Below, piece by piece: positions 15,943 through 23,592 of a stretch of 56,272 nt of DNA. Position 1 is the first letter of the stretch, and every line of letters starts with the position of its first letter. The stretch spans positions 1 through 56,272 of the IMG/VR virus record IMGVR_UViG_3300031576_000051, one strand, 5' to 3'. The position numbers and the translations under genes were made by a program. This DNA is from a virus. The notes beneath the pieces were generated by a model. It saw nothing but the letters and a program-made list of their open reading frames with translations, had not been told where the DNA came from and did no database searches.

Positions 15943-16140
15943 ATGGAAAGGTTGCAGATGATGATCGCGATGCAATTGATGGGGATGACGATGAGCAAGG
16001 GGAGAGCCGCGACGCCCGCGGAGATCGACTCGTTCGTCGCCGCGGCGAAGATGGCGCTCGAGAAGTGCTACGCCGTCTGGCCGCAGGTGGATGACCTGGA
16101 GCGAAAGGCAGACGCGGCTCGAGCGGGGAGGCCTCGGTGA
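15943..16140 (+). CDS. Small helical protein, unknown
   Basis: A 65-residue protein with a Met-rich N-terminus (MERLQMMIAMQLMGMTM) and a helical C-terminus containing KADAARAG. It starts three bases after the previous stop and overlaps the next gene by four bases (GTGA). Function unknown. Confidence 0.55.
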   Translation: MERLQMMIAMQLMGMTMSKGRAATPAEIDSFVAAAKMALEKCYAVWPQVDDLERKADAARAGRPR

Positions 16141-16604
16141 GCGGCATGGAGTTCAGCGGCGCCGGCGTCAAGCACGACCTGGGGAAGCCTCGCTACGACC
16201 TCGTGCCCACCCGAGCCGTGCGCGAGTTCGTCGAGGTGCTGACCTTCGGCGCCAAGAAGTACACGGCCAACGGGTGGAGGAAGGTCGTGGGCTGGCGCTG
16301 GCGCTACCTCCGAGCGGCGCTCACCCACGTGTTCCAGTTCCTCGGAGGTCAGGCGCGCGATCCAGAGACGAACCTCCACCACCTGGCCCACGCGCTCTGC
16401 TGCCTCTTCTTCGTGCTCGAGCACGAGCTGATCCTCGAGCTTGGGACGAAGGCGGAGCGCGCGCTCGTTCCCGACGGCGACGCGGAGGCTCCGCCCGGCT
16501 CGCAGGAGGCCCCCAACTTCGAAACCAAGATGGATCCGAACGGGGCGCCGGATCGCTGGTCGCTGGTCAACGGAAAGAGGAAGCGCAAGGGGAGGGGGCG
16601 ATGA
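16137..16604 (+). CDS. dATP/dGTP diphosphohydrolase-like (DUF5664)
   Basis: A 155-residue protein from the GTG at 16137 (an ATG at 16146 is possible). The family signature is clear: KHDLGKPRYDLVP, VLTFGAKKYTANGWRK, WRWRYLRAALTHVFQFLGG, DPETNLHHLAHALCCLFFVLE. This all-helical family is annotated as a dATP/dGTP diphosphohydrolase and is frequent in phages. It probably trims host deoxynucleotide pools. The C-terminal 45 residues are Pro/Lys-rich and probably disordered. Confidence 0.75.
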   Translation: MSGMEFSGAGVKHDLGKPRYDLVPTRAVREFVEVLTFGAKKYTANGWRKVVGWRWRYLRAALTHVFQFLGGQARDPETNLHHLAHALCCLFFVLEHELILELGTKAERALVPDGDAEAPPGSQEAPNFETKMDPNGAPDRWSLVNGKRKRKGRGR

Positions 16605-16714
16605 CCTTCTGGCAGTTCGCCGACGCCCATCCATTCGTCACGCTCGCCTGCGCGTGGCTCGCGGCGATGACGACGATGTACGTGGCCTATCAAATCGGAG
16701 GGAGGCGGAAATGA
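16601..16714 (+). CDS. Tiny single-pass membrane protein
   Basis: A 37-residue protein at ATGA overlaps on both sides. Nearly all of it is one membrane helix (HPFVTLACAWLAAMTTMYVAYQI) ending in GGRRK. The conserved overlap architecture and sensible hydrophobic pattern argue that it is real. Function unknown. Confidence 0.55.
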   Translation: MTFWQFADAHPFVTLACAWLAAMTTMYVAYQIGGRRK

Positions 16715-17355
16715 AGATCTACCTGGCGAGCAGCTGGCGCAACAAGGAGTTCCCACGCGTCAGAGATCTGCTGAGGTCGGCGGGCAACGAGGTCTACGAT
16801 TTCACGAAAGCGGCGACCGCGTTCCACTGGTCGGCTCTCGACCCCGAGTGGGAGAGATGGTCGAGCGCGACGTTCAGGGACGCCCTCGACCACCCGCTCG
16901 CGGACGCCGCGTTCAGGGCGGACATGGATGCGCTCGAGGGTTGCGAGGCCTGCGTGCTCCTCCTTCCGTGCAACCGCTCCGCCCATCTCGAGGCGGGCCA
17001 TGCGGTCGCGGCGGGCAAGCGGGTCGTCGTGATGACGGACAGCCTCGAGCGGCCGGAGCTGATGTACAAGATGACCCACGCGGTCGTGCTCTCCGATGAG
17101 GAGCTGCTCGCCGCGCTGGCGAATCCCCGAGAGCTAACCGACGCCGAGGCGAAGCTGATGGACGTAGAGGCCTGCTACAGACACCTCGAGGCCGGAGCGG
17201 CTCACCCCATCGTCGCCGAGCGGATGCGAGACGAGCGGCTCCTGACTTGGTTCAAGGTCGGGGAGAACACCATCAAGAGCCAGCGCGAACGCATCGAGGA
17301 ACTGGAGAAGCGACCGAAGTGGACGGGGCCAGGTCCGATGCCGGACGTCAGCTGA
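16711..17355 (+). CDS. Nucleoside 2-deoxyribosyltransferase-like protein
   Basis: A 214-residue protein. MKIYLASSWRNKE at the start, DMDALEGCEACVLLLPCNRSAHLEAGHAVAAGK in the middle (Glu of HLEAGHA is the usual nucleophile) and VVVMTD match the nucleoside 2-deoxyribosyltransferase fold. Such proteins cleave or exchange bases of deoxynucleosides or nucleotides. The C-terminal 70 residues are helical and may be a separate addition. It sits beside DUF5664, suggesting a nucleotide pool role; substrate unknown. Confidence 0.72.
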   Translation: MKIYLASSWRNKEFPRVRDLLRSAGNEVYDFTKAATAFHWSALDPEWERWSSATFRDALDHPLADAAFRADMDALEGCEACVLLLPCNRSAHLEAGHAVAAGKRVVVMTDSLERPELMYKMTHAVVLSDEELLAALANPRELTDAEAKLMDVEACYRHLEAGAAHPIVAERMRDERLLTWFKVGENTIKSQRERIEELEKRPKWTGPGPMPDVS

Positions 17356-17759
17356 TGTTGGAGAAAACCATAGAGAAGAGGGCGTGCGTCGTCGTCCGCC
17401 AGCGTTGGGGGATCCGCTCGGTGAAGTTCACGCCGGCGGGAGAGAACGGCTACCCCGACAGGCTGTTCTGGATCCCCGGCGGGCGTCCTCTTCTCGTAGA
17501 GTTCAAGCGGCCGGGCGAGCCGCTCGAGCCGCTGCAGGTTCACCGCCACTTGATGCTGAGGGAGCTTGGCTATGACGTCTTCACGCATGAGACCGTCGAA
17601 GGGGCAGTCGCAGAGGTCGGCCGCGCCCTCCGACGCTCCGGACATCTTCACCGCGGCGCCGGCGATCCCGTGGAAGCCGCACGGCTATCAGAAGCGGGCG
17701 GTGAAGTTCCTGCTCGAGCACGCGGCCGCCGCTCTGCTCCAAGATCCCGGGCTCGGTAA
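17355..17759 (+). CDS. VRR-NUC domain nuclease
   Basis: A 134-residue protein, ATG at 17355 overlapping the previous stop by one base. Residues 8-90 fit the VRR-NUC fold: VVRQRWGIRSVKFTPAG, then GYPDRLFWIPGG, LLVEFKRPGEPLEPLQ (catalytic Asp and E-x-K) and ELGYDV. These nucleases act on branched DNA and often accompany SNF2-type helicases in phages. The last 50 residues are Arg/Ala-rich and overlap the helicase N-terminus in another frame, so their function is doubtful. Confidence 0.82.
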   Translation: MLEKTIEKRACVVVRQRWGIRSVKFTPAGENGYPDRLFWIPGGRPLLVEFKRPGEPLEPLQVHRHLMLRELGYDVFTHETVEGAVAEVGRALRRSGHLHRGAGDPVEAARLSEAGGEVPARARGRRSAPRSRAR

Positions 17760-19146
17760 GACCTCCGAGACGCTGGCGGCGATCAAGGTCCTTCGCGATA
17801 AGGGCATGGTCGAGAAGGTCCTCCTCGTAGCGCCGAAGCGCGTGGCGCAGAGCACCTGGCCGCGCGAGCTGAAGAAGTGGGAGGACTTCTCGGACATCCA
17901 CGCGGTCGTGCTCCACGGAGATCACAAGGAGGAAGTGCTCTTAGGGCTTCCCGCCGACGTGTACATCATCAACCCCGACGGGCTGCCGTGGCTCCTCGGC
18001 GTCTCCAAGACGAAGACGCCCAGCGGCAAGACGCGGGTCAAGGTGGACCTCGCCAGGTGGCGCAAGCTCGGCTTCGACATGCTCGTGGTCGACGAGCTAT
18101 CGAAGTTCAAGGATTCGAGCACGCAGCGGTTCAAGATGATGCGGGAGATCGTGCCGACCTTCGGTCGACGATGGGGGCTGACGGGGAGCCCTGCTCCGAA
18201 CGGACTCATCGACCTGTTCGGTCAGATGTACGTGATCGACGAGGGGAGATCCTTGGGGCGCTACGTCACCGGCTACCGCATGCGCTACTTCACCCCGTCG
18301 TGGGACGGGCACTCGTGGGATCTTCAGCAGGGCGCGGAGAAGGAGATCTACAAGCGCATCAAGCCGATCGCGCTGACGATGGCCGCGGAGGACTACATCA
18401 AGATGCCTCGCCTCATCGAGAACGAGATCCGCGTCGAGCTGCCGCCCGAGGCGCGACGCGTTTACGATCAGCTCGAGGATCATCTCTTCGCGCAGATCCG
18501 CGACAAGGTGGTCGTCGCCTCGAACGCGGCGGTGTCCTCGATGAAGTGCCGACAGGTCGCCAACGGCGGCGTCTACGTCGACGACCATGTGGCCAAGCTG
18601 ATCAAGGTGAAGCGCGGGAGGACGCGGGAGCACGTGGACCTCCACGACCAGAAGGTCGAGGCCGTGGCGGACCTCGTGGACGAGCTGCAGGGAGAGCCGC
18701 TCCTCGTCGCCTACGACTTCGAGCACGACCTGTCGCGCCTCCGCGCCCGCTTAGGGCAGAAGGTCCCGCACATCGGCGGAGGGACGACGGCCAAGGAGGC
18801 GAACCGCCTCGAGTCGATGTGGAACGAGGGCAAGCTCCCCGTCCTCCTCGGCCACCCGCAGAGCCTCGCGCATGGGCTGAACCTGCAGGGGGCGGGAAGG
18901 CACGTCTGCTTCCACTCCCTCACGTGGAACTTCGAGCTGTACGACCAGTTCATCAGGCGGGTGTGGCGGCAGGGGCAGAAGGCGAGCCGCGTCTTCGTTC
19001 ACCTCATCGTCGCCGAGGACACGGTGGACGAAACCGTGATGAAGGCCCTGCGCGCGAAGGCCAAGGGACAGAAGGCTCTCTTCGACGCGCTGCGGGAACG
19101 CGCGAGCCTTCGCGGCGTCGCCGACTTCAAGAGGGGGATGGGATGA
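17572..19146 (+). CDS. SNF2-family (SF2) DNA helicase
   Basis: A 524-residue helicase. I chose ATG 17572 because GAGGGAG lies seven bases before it and there is no later start ahead of motif I; 17587 is an alternative. Motifs: HGYQKRAV (Q-like), DPGLGKTSETLAA (Lys63), LVVDELSKFKD (Asp174, Glu175), GLTGSPAPNG, GHPQSLAHGLNLQGAGR and FIRRVWRQGQ. SNF2-like phage helicases are believed to act in recombination-linked replication or fork remodelling. The first 188 bases overlap the VRR-NUC gene in a different frame. Confidence 0.9.
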   Translation: MTSSRMRPSKGQSQRSAAPSDAPDIFTAAPAIPWKPHGYQKRAVKFLLEHAAAALLQDPGLGKTSETLAAIKVLRDKGMVEKVLLVAPKRVAQSTWPRELKKWEDFSDIHAVVLHGDHKEEVLLGLPADVYIINPDGLPWLLGVSKTKTPSGKTRVKVDLARWRKLGFDMLVVDELSKFKDSSTQRFKMMREIVPTFGRRWGLTGSPAPNGLIDLFGQMYVIDEGRSLGRYVTGYRMRYFTPSWDGHSWDLQQGAEKEIYKRIKPIALTMAAEDYIKMPRLIENEIRVELPPEARRVYDQLEDHLFAQIRDKVVVASNAAVSSMKCRQVANGGVYVDDHVAKLIKVKRGRTREHVDLHDQKVEAVADLVDELQGEPLLVAYDFEHDLSRLRARLGQKVPHIGGGTTAKEANRLESMWNEGKLPVLLGHPQSLAHGLNLQGAGRHVCFHSLTWNFELYDQFIRRVWRQGQKASRVFVHLIVAEDTVDETVMKALRAKAKGQKALFDALRERASLRGVADFKRGMG

Positions 19147-19553
19147 GGACGAAGACGATGGAAGCTCGCCGGGTGAGGAAGGGCGACCGCGTGCGGGATG
19201 ACTCCGGCCGGTTCGCGAAGGTGCTCGAGGTCCGCCCGCCCGGCCGAACGAAGAGCATGTCGTGGCCGCACCTGGGACTCCTCGTCGAGGACGGGCTCAA
19301 CGCCAGGCCGACGGGCGAACCCTTCAAGGCCCTCGCGGTGAAGGAGGGAGATCTCGTCGTGCTGACGCCGGGCAAACGCCTCTCCAATCTCGAGTACGAA
19401 ACGTTGCGAGCGTCGTTCGCCGCGCTGGTCGAGCGAGATCCGAAGCTGCGAGGAGTCCTCTTCCTCCTGGCTCCGACGGAGGGCTTGGAGCCTGAGATCC
19501 TCACCGTCGAACAGCGGCGCCGGCTCGCCGAGGAGCTAGCTCGCTCGTCGTAA
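19143..19553 (+). CDS. Protein of unknown function
   Basis: A 136-residue protein at an ATGA overlap with the helicase. The first 80 residues look like a small beta barrel (KGDRVRDDSGRFAKVLEVR, then KEGDLVVLTPGKRL), similar in style to KOW/SH3-like folds. The rest is helical. It ends the operon that runs from 13520; a gap with a leader hairpin follows. Confidence 0.58.
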   Translation: MRTKTMEARRVRKGDRVRDDSGRFAKVLEVRPPGRTKSMSWPHLGLLVEDGLNARPTGEPFKALAVKEGDLVVLTPGKRLSNLEYETLRASFAALVERDPKLRGVLFLLAPTEGLEPEILTVEQRRRLAEELARSS

Positions 19554-19632
19554 TCGGGCGTTTACATCCGTCATCTCAATCGGTACATCTAGGTCATCGG
19601 CATTCCCGCCGACCTAGCTGAGGGAAGACGAG
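19554..19632 (+). promoter_or_regulatory. Leader region with 7-bp hairpin
   Basis: A 79-base gap. CTAGGTC (19589-19595) and GACCTAG (19611-19617) form a perfect 7-bp stem that abuts the ribosome-binding site CTGAGGGA of the next gene. TTTACA (19561-19566) lies 17 bases before TACATC, a weak promoter-like pair. A new transcript may start here, with a leader hairpin, but the promoter match is poor. Confidence 0.4.
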
Positions 19633-20076
19633 ATGAACGAAGAGACGAAGAGAACGTTGAAGAGGAAGCTCTCGGAGCTGCGGGTGGACAACGCGGTTCG
19701 CCGGGCCTGGGAGCACGTGAACGAGGAGGTCGTGGATCTGACCGAGGCCGAGCGCACCACGTTCGGCCGCAGGCTCGCCGACGACGTGCTGCAAGAGATC
19801 GACGAGGCCAGGCCCACGCGGCTCGTCGTCGACTTCGCGCACGAGGGCCGCGGCTGCATTCGCTGCGGCGAAGGACACGAGCATTGGGCGCTTCAGCTCC
19901 TCCGCTTCGCCGCCAGGCACAAGGTTGCGGTCACGGTGCTGAACGAGGTCGGGCCCGGCGGAGGCTGGCCGGAGGTCGCCGTCTTCGGAACACGTGAGCA
20001 GCTGCAGGCCGTCGCGAACGAGCGAGCCGGCGACGACGCTCAGCTCGCCGAGGAGATCATGGAGGAGGTTCAATGA
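19633..20076 (+). CDS. Protein of unknown function
   Basis: A 147-residue protein. The N-terminal 60 residues are helical and acidic/basic; the rest looks alpha/beta (RLVVDFAHEG, HKVAVTVLNEVGPGG). CIRCGEGHEHW near residue 76 could bind a metal. It overlaps the next gene by four bases. No family is recognised. Confidence 0.58.
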   Translation: MNEETKRTLKRKLSELRVDNAVRRAWEHVNEEVVDLTEAERTTFGRRLADDVLQEIDEARPTRLVVDFAHEGRGCIRCGEGHEHWALQLLRFAARHKVAVTVLNEVGPGGGWPEVAVFGTREQLQAVANERAGDDAQLAEEIMEEVQ

Positions 20077-20471
20077 GATTCTACAAGGGCAACGTTCCAC
20101 GGTTGGGGCCGCCGTCGGAACGCGGTGCCTTCGTCGGCCAGTTGACCGCAGAGAACGGTGAGCGCGCTTGGGTGAAGGGAGACACGCTCTTGAGCGTCAT
20201 CAGAGCCGCGAGGGTATTCATCTTCGACGGACGCATAGAGGGGGTTGAACTTCGTGGGTTAGTGAGGTTCAAGCTCTACGGTGGGCAAACGCGCTTAGCC
20301 GGCAAGGTGCGATGTTCATTTTCGTGCGACGGCCGCCAACTGACAGCCCTTGAACTTCGCCGAGCGAGCATCCAGGAGAAAGTCGGATTCGCAAAACGCA
20401 AAGCTGTAGACGCGAAGAGGATCGCCAAGCTCGATGAAGATCTGAAGAAGATCGTCGGGGGTGAACCATGA
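20073..20471 (+). CDS. Protein of unknown function
   Basis: A 132-residue protein, ATGA overlap. Its DNA is noticeably richer in A+T than neighbouring genes, hinting at recent acquisition. The first 90 residues look like a beta-rich domain (WVKGDTLLSVIRAARVFIFDGRIEG); the last 40 are helical and basic (KRKAVDAKRIAKLDEDLKK). No family is recognised. Confidence 0.58.
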   Translation: MRFYKGNVPRLGPPSERGAFVGQLTAENGERAWVKGDTLLSVIRAARVFIFDGRIEGVELRGLVRFKLYGGQTRLAGKVRCSFSCDGRQLTALELRRASIQEKVGFAKRKAVDAKRIAKLDEDLKKIVGGEP

Positions 20472-21091
20472 GCTACGAGAACGCCCCCGCGACGAGGATG
20501 CTCGCGACCCGCTGCGCGGTCTGCGGGCGTCAGCTCGTGGACTCGAGGTCGGTGGAGACGGGCGTGGGGCCCGACTGCAGGGCCAAGCACGGCTACGACG
20601 ACCCGTGCGGAGAGGAGGAGAGGCGCGAGGCGAATCGGCTCGTGTACAGGCTCGCGCTCTGGCGCTCGGCGGAGGACGGCGTGGAAGGGACGCCCGACGT
20701 CGAGGAGGCGGCGCAGGCCATCGGACGGGTCCGAGCGCTCGGCCTCTCGCGCCTCGCGGCCGTGCTCGAGGAGAGGCTCTGCGACGTTCAGCTCGAGGAG
20801 ACGGAGGAGGGAGGACGGCGCCACCTGGCGGTCGCGACTCCGTTCAGCGACGGTTTCCTCGCGGACCTCAAGAGGCTGAAGCGCGCCGACGGGTTCGAGC
20901 TTGAGAGGCGATGGGATGCCTCCTCCTCCCGCTGGCTCCTCCCGACGGACGACGAGGCGCGGCGTCTACTGTGGCGGGTTCTCAAAGTCCACTTCAAAGG
21001 GAGGCTAGGGAGAGGACCTCGAGGCCCCTTCGCCGTCAAGGACGATGCCAAGGCTCATGGTTTCAAAGGCCGTGCCGTCTCCGAAGCCTAG
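20468..21091 (+). CDS. DUF6011-like zinc protein
   Basis: A 207-residue protein. The N-terminal 40 residues contain RCAVCGRQLVDSRSVETGVG followed by PDC, which matches the short zinc module DUF6011 seen in many phage and actinobacterial proteins. The remaining 165 residues have a two-part alpha/beta look (FSDGFLADLKRLK, WDASSSRWLLPTDDEARRLL), reminiscent of domains near phage nucleases, but I cannot identify them. It is the last gene before the 465-base control region. Confidence 0.65.
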   Translation: MSYENAPATRMLATRCAVCGRQLVDSRSVETGVGPDCRAKHGYDDPCGEEERREANRLVYRLALWRSAEDGVEGTPDVEEAAQAIGRVRALGLSRLAAVLEERLCDVQLEETEEGGRRHLAVATPFSDGFLADLKRLKRADGFELERRWDASSSRWLLPTDDEARRLLWRVLKVHFKGRLGRGPRGPFAVKDDAKAHGFKGRAVSEA

Positions 21092-21556
21092 GCAGGCCGA
21101 CCTCCCCCTAGCCCCTCCTCCCTGCTAACCCTCGGAACCCTCATGGGACCTCTGCCCTTCGGCCTGGAGAGAAGCGGGCCTCGACCCCATCTCGACCCCT
21201 GCCCCATGAGGAGATCGTGGCCTACGGATGAACCTTGGAGCTTTCGCTCATTCAGGGGTTTACATGTCCATGGGATCCATGAGCTTTTTCTCTCAGCTCA
21301 CCCATTGCAATGAGGGTTGACCTTTCGTAACCCAAGATCGAAAGGTGGAAGCTCAATCATCCCATGAGGATAGATGCACAAAAATAATTCTCAATCAGGG
21401 GTTACGCGCATGGTCATGACCATATACGGCCAAGCCCATGAGATGAATGAGGAATCAAATGAAAAACAATTCGGCGGGAAATCGCGGCGGAGTCCTCTCC
21501 GCCTATTTATGTGGGGAGTTGATGACGCGGTTAACCGAAGCGGAATAGGAGATACC
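21092..21556. promoter_or_regulatory. 465-base A+T-richer region with repeated CCCATGAG and palindromes
   Basis: The largest gap among the rightward genes; no credible gene is present. The 8-mer CCCATGAG occurs at 21203, 21361 and 21435, inverted at 21140 (CTCATGGG), and with one mismatch at 21276. Dyads: CATTGCAATG (21303-21312), CCTTTCG/CGAAAGG (21321-21345), and a 14-bp palindrome ATGGTCATGACCAT (21410-21423). TTTCGTAACCCAA (21323) resembles the element at 4781. Iterated sites plus low G+C suit an operator array or a replication origin; neither is proven. Confidence 0.6.
21486..21510 (+). terminator. Terminator-like hairpin
   Basis: GGCGGAG (21486-21492) pairs perfectly with CTCCGCC (21497-21503) around the loop TCCT and is followed by TATTTAT. 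The stem is strong, but the T-rich tail is broken by two A residues, so termination would be partial. It lies 47 bases ahead of the 21557 gene and could act as an attenuator. Confidence 0.45.
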
Positions 21557-21838
21557 ATGGACGAGAAGCGGTTCAGCCTGGAAGACCTCGTGCGGTTCGC
21601 GAAGTTCCTCGCGTCGGCGGAGGAGGTCCCTGCGGAGGAGGACTTCGAAGCTCAAACGGGAGAGGAGCTGCAGGCCGGAGAGATCGGCGTCTTCTTCGAC
21701 GGGAACACGATGTGGGCGGTGAAGAAGGCGGACGGGACCTATCGGACGGTCATCGAGCGGTCGGAGCCGAGCGGCTCTCTGGAGTACGTCGCCGCCTGCT
21801 GCTTCGAGTGGGCGAAGGACGAGGGGCGGTTCGAGTAG
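21557..21838 (+). CDS. Protein of unknown function
   Basis: A 93-residue acidic protein; ATG 21557 is preceded by AGGAGA and begins sequence with normal composition, whereas the upstream in-frame extension is A+T-rich and atypical. It starts MDEKRFSLEDLVRFAKFLAS (helical) and contains a beta-like GEIGVFFDGNTMWAVKKADG. It is the first gene downstream of the 465-base control region. Function unknown. Confidence 0.6.
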   Translation: MDEKRFSLEDLVRFAKFLASAEEVPAEEDFEAQTGEELQAGEIGVFFDGNTMWAVKKADGTYRTVIERSEPSGSLEYVAACCFEWAKDEGRFE

Positions 21839-21840
21839 GA

Positions 21841-21908
21841 GGACTGACGGGCCTTACCCGTCCCACGCTAACCGAGGGAGTAGCGACCCTCAAAACGAAA
21901 GGCAGTCC
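21841..21908 (+). ncRNA. Leader element A (two hairpins, riboswitch-like)
   Basis: GACGGG (21846-21851) pairs with CCCGTC (21857-21862), loop CCTTA. GAGGG (21874-21878) pairs with CCCTC (21887-21891), loop AGTAGCGA. GGACT (21841-21845) can pair with AGTCC (21904-21908), enclosing both hairpins and the ribosome-binding site. A close relative lies before the 23655 gene, with the same first stem and a second stem of different sequence. This looks like a cis-acting leader RNA; no known class is matched convincingly. Confidence 0.55.
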
Positions 21909-22304
21909 ATGTCGAAGAAGAACGTGAAGAAGCTCGTCGCCTCGAAATCGTCGAAGCCGTCGCTCTCGGACCTCGTGAGCGGGAAGTCGGAGGCGGTCGC
22001 GAAGGCGGTCGCTGAGAGGCGGGCGACGAACGACAAGGCCCTCGCGAAGGCGGCGGCGCAGGAGAAGGTCGCGGCGAAGAAGGACGGGAAGGCGGCGAAG
22101 GAGACGACCCGCAAGCCCGGCAGCGGCGCGCTGATCCGCGAGATGCTGATGAAGGGGGAGACTCCCGAGCGAATCGTCGCCGCGGTCCTGAAGGCCTTCC
22201 CCGATCGGAACACGACGAAGGGCGATGTCGCCTGGAACAAGTGGGACATGAAGCGGAAGGGCGTGAAGGTCCCCGAGACGCGGAAGGTCGCCGCGAAGGC
22301 CTGA
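21909..22304 (+). CDS. Basic protein with C-terminal PGSG/IRE module (copy 1)
   Basis: A 131-residue protein. The N-terminal 70 residues are Lys/Ala-rich and probably disordered, like a histone tail. The last 60 residues start KPGSGALIREMLMKGETPER and contain GDVAWNKWDMKRKGVKVPE. The same module ends the proteins at 25171 and 26998. Its helix pattern suggests a small helix-turn-helix-like DNA-binding unit, but this is inference. It follows leader element A. Confidence 0.65.
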   Translation: MSKKNVKKLVASKSSKPSLSDLVSGKSEAVAKAVAERRATNDKALAKAAAQEKVAAKKDGKAAKETTRKPGSGALIREMLMKGETPERIVAAVLKAFPDRNTTKGDVAWNKWDMKRKGVKVPETRKVAAKA

Positions 22305-22311
22305 TCGGCTT

Positions 22312-22375
22312 CGGGTCGGAGGGGAGCGTCAGAGGCTCCCCGCCGCGCCCGACCCGCCCGAGCACTCCCGCTCGG
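22312..22375 (+). promoter_or_regulatory. Nested hairpins between genes
   Basis: CGGGTCGG (22312-22319) pairs with CCGACCCG (22349-22356), enclosing a second stem, GGGGAGC (22321-22327) with GCTCCCC (22335-22341). A separate hairpin follows: CCGAGC (22358-22363) with GCTCGG (22370-22375). The ribosome-binding site of the 22398 gene begins eight bases later. No T-run is present. The region is either a Rho-type pause or a structured leader. Confidence 0.5.
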
Positions 22376-22397
22376 AGGGACGCTGAGGAGGTTTCAA

Positions 22398-22532
22398 ATG
22401 GAGCTGCTGACCGTGGTGAACTCGCTGTTGGGCGAAGGGCTCTCCCTCTGGGAGGCGTGCGCGGAGACGGATCGCGCGCTCGGCCTCCCGCGGGGAACGA
22501 CCCGCCGCGTCGTCTCGGGGAGGGCGTCTTGA
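22398..22532 (+). CDS. Very small protein, unknown
   Basis: A 44-residue reading frame, MELLTVVNSLLGEGLSLWEA at its start, preceded by GCTGAGGAGG seven bases upstream. It overlaps the next gene through TTGA. The strong initiation signal and the overlap style shared with neighbours argue that it is translated. The sequence looks like one or two helices; no function is known. Confidence 0.55.
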   Translation: MELLTVVNSLLGEGLSLWEACAETDRALGLPRGTTRRVVSGRAS

Positions 22533-22873
22533 GAGTCTCCATTCGGAAGCTGAATCGCGAGCTGCCGCAGGCCCTCCTCTCCTTCTCCGTCTTCGTGGAC
22601 GAGAGGCCGATGGGCTTCGGCGATCTCTGGGAGGAGCCGAACCTGTACGGAGGCCCGGAGAGGTACGTCGGAGGGAATGACCGCTGGATGGAAGCGGGCG
22701 CGGAGGAGGCGGTCTTCGCCCTGGCGGAGGAGGCGGTCTCCCTCGGAGAGAGGACCGACAGGGAGGTTCAGATCTGCGACTGCTGCGGGGCGGAGGACAA
22801 CGGCGACATCTGCGACGGCGTCTGCCCGAGCTGCGACGGGACCTCGGACGAAGAGGGAGGGGAGGAGTCATGA
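22529..22873 (+). CDS. Small zinc-motif protein, unknown
   Basis: A 114-residue protein from a TTG at 22529 overlapping the previous stop; natural-looking sequence begins RVSIRKLNRELPQALLSFSV. The C-terminus has CDCCGAEDNGDICDGVCPSC, a likely zinc site. It overlaps the next gene by four bases. No family is recognised. Confidence 0.58.
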   Translation: MRVSIRKLNRELPQALLSFSVFVDERPMGFGDLWEEPNLYGGPERYVGGNDRWMEAGAEEAVFALAEEAVSLGERTDREVQICDCCGAEDNGDICDGVCPSCDGTSDEEGGEES

Positions 22874-23586
22874 GCGCCTTCGATCCCGACGTGCTGGAGA
22901 AGATCAAGAAGCTCCTCGCGAGGTCCGCCTCCTCCGAGCCGCATGAGGCGGCGCTAGCGCTCGAGATGGCCCAACGGCTGATGAACGAGCACGGGCTGAC
23001 GACCGAACAGGTCGAGGTCGGGCGGATGAAGGAGGAGAGGCTTAGGTCCAAGGCCTCCGTCTCAAAGCCGAAGGACTGGGAGCTTGACCTGTTCAACGGA
23101 GTCGCCGACGCCTTCGGGCTCGGGCTCCTCTTCTCCCGAGGTCCGACGGACAGGGAGATCCACGAGCGCGGTCTCTCCATGTCCGAGAAGTACGCCCACT
23201 ATCTGTTCATCGGACCGGCCGCGGAGATTCAGCTCGCAGCGTATGCGTGCTCCGTCCTCTCCCGCCAGCTGGCCAAGGCGCGGCTGAAGCGACAGGAGAC
23301 GCTGCCTGACTGGTATTCCCGCCTGGAGAAGGTCGGCGCCCTCGACTCCTACTGTCGCGGGTGGGTGGAGTCGGCCCTGTCGAAGGTCCAGAGGCTCGTA
23401 TTCAGCGAGGCACGGAAGAAGGCCATCGCGCTGTACATCAAGGAGCGCTCGGCGGGCCCGACGAAGATGGCGATCCAGCGCTACGGCTCGGAGGCGGATC
23501 GCGCCGCGGGGCGGGAGGACGGAAGCTCTGCCGAGCTGAACCGACCCGTGGACGGGAGGGGAGGGCCGAAAGCTCTGAACGGGTGA
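22870..23586 (+). CDS. DUF2786/DUF7168-type protein
   Basis: A 238-residue protein. Residues 8-50 (LEKIKKLLARSASSEPHEAA ... LMNEHGLTTEQV) are the DUF2786 signature. The middle region with FIGPAAEIQLAAYACSVLSRQL matches the companion domain common in phage members, and the C-terminus repeats GSEADRAAGREDG. These proteins are widespread in phages and bacteria; their role is unknown. It is followed by leader element B. Confidence 0.8.
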   Translation: MSAFDPDVLEKIKKLLARSASSEPHEAALALEMAQRLMNEHGLTTEQVEVGRMKEERLRSKASVSKPKDWELDLFNGVADAFGLGLLFSRGPTDREIHERGLSMSEKYAHYLFIGPAAEIQLAAYACSVLSRQLAKARLKRQETLPDWYSRLEKVGALDSYCRGWVESALSKVQRLVFSEARKKAIALYIKERSAGPTKMAIQRYGSEADRAAGREDGSSAELNRPVDGRGGPKALNG

Positions 23587-23592
23587 AGGCTT

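Noticed and set aside
19561-19589. Sigma70 promoter TTTACA-17-TACATC
   Set aside because: Spacing is right, but only three of six -10 bases match; left as a low-confidence comment.
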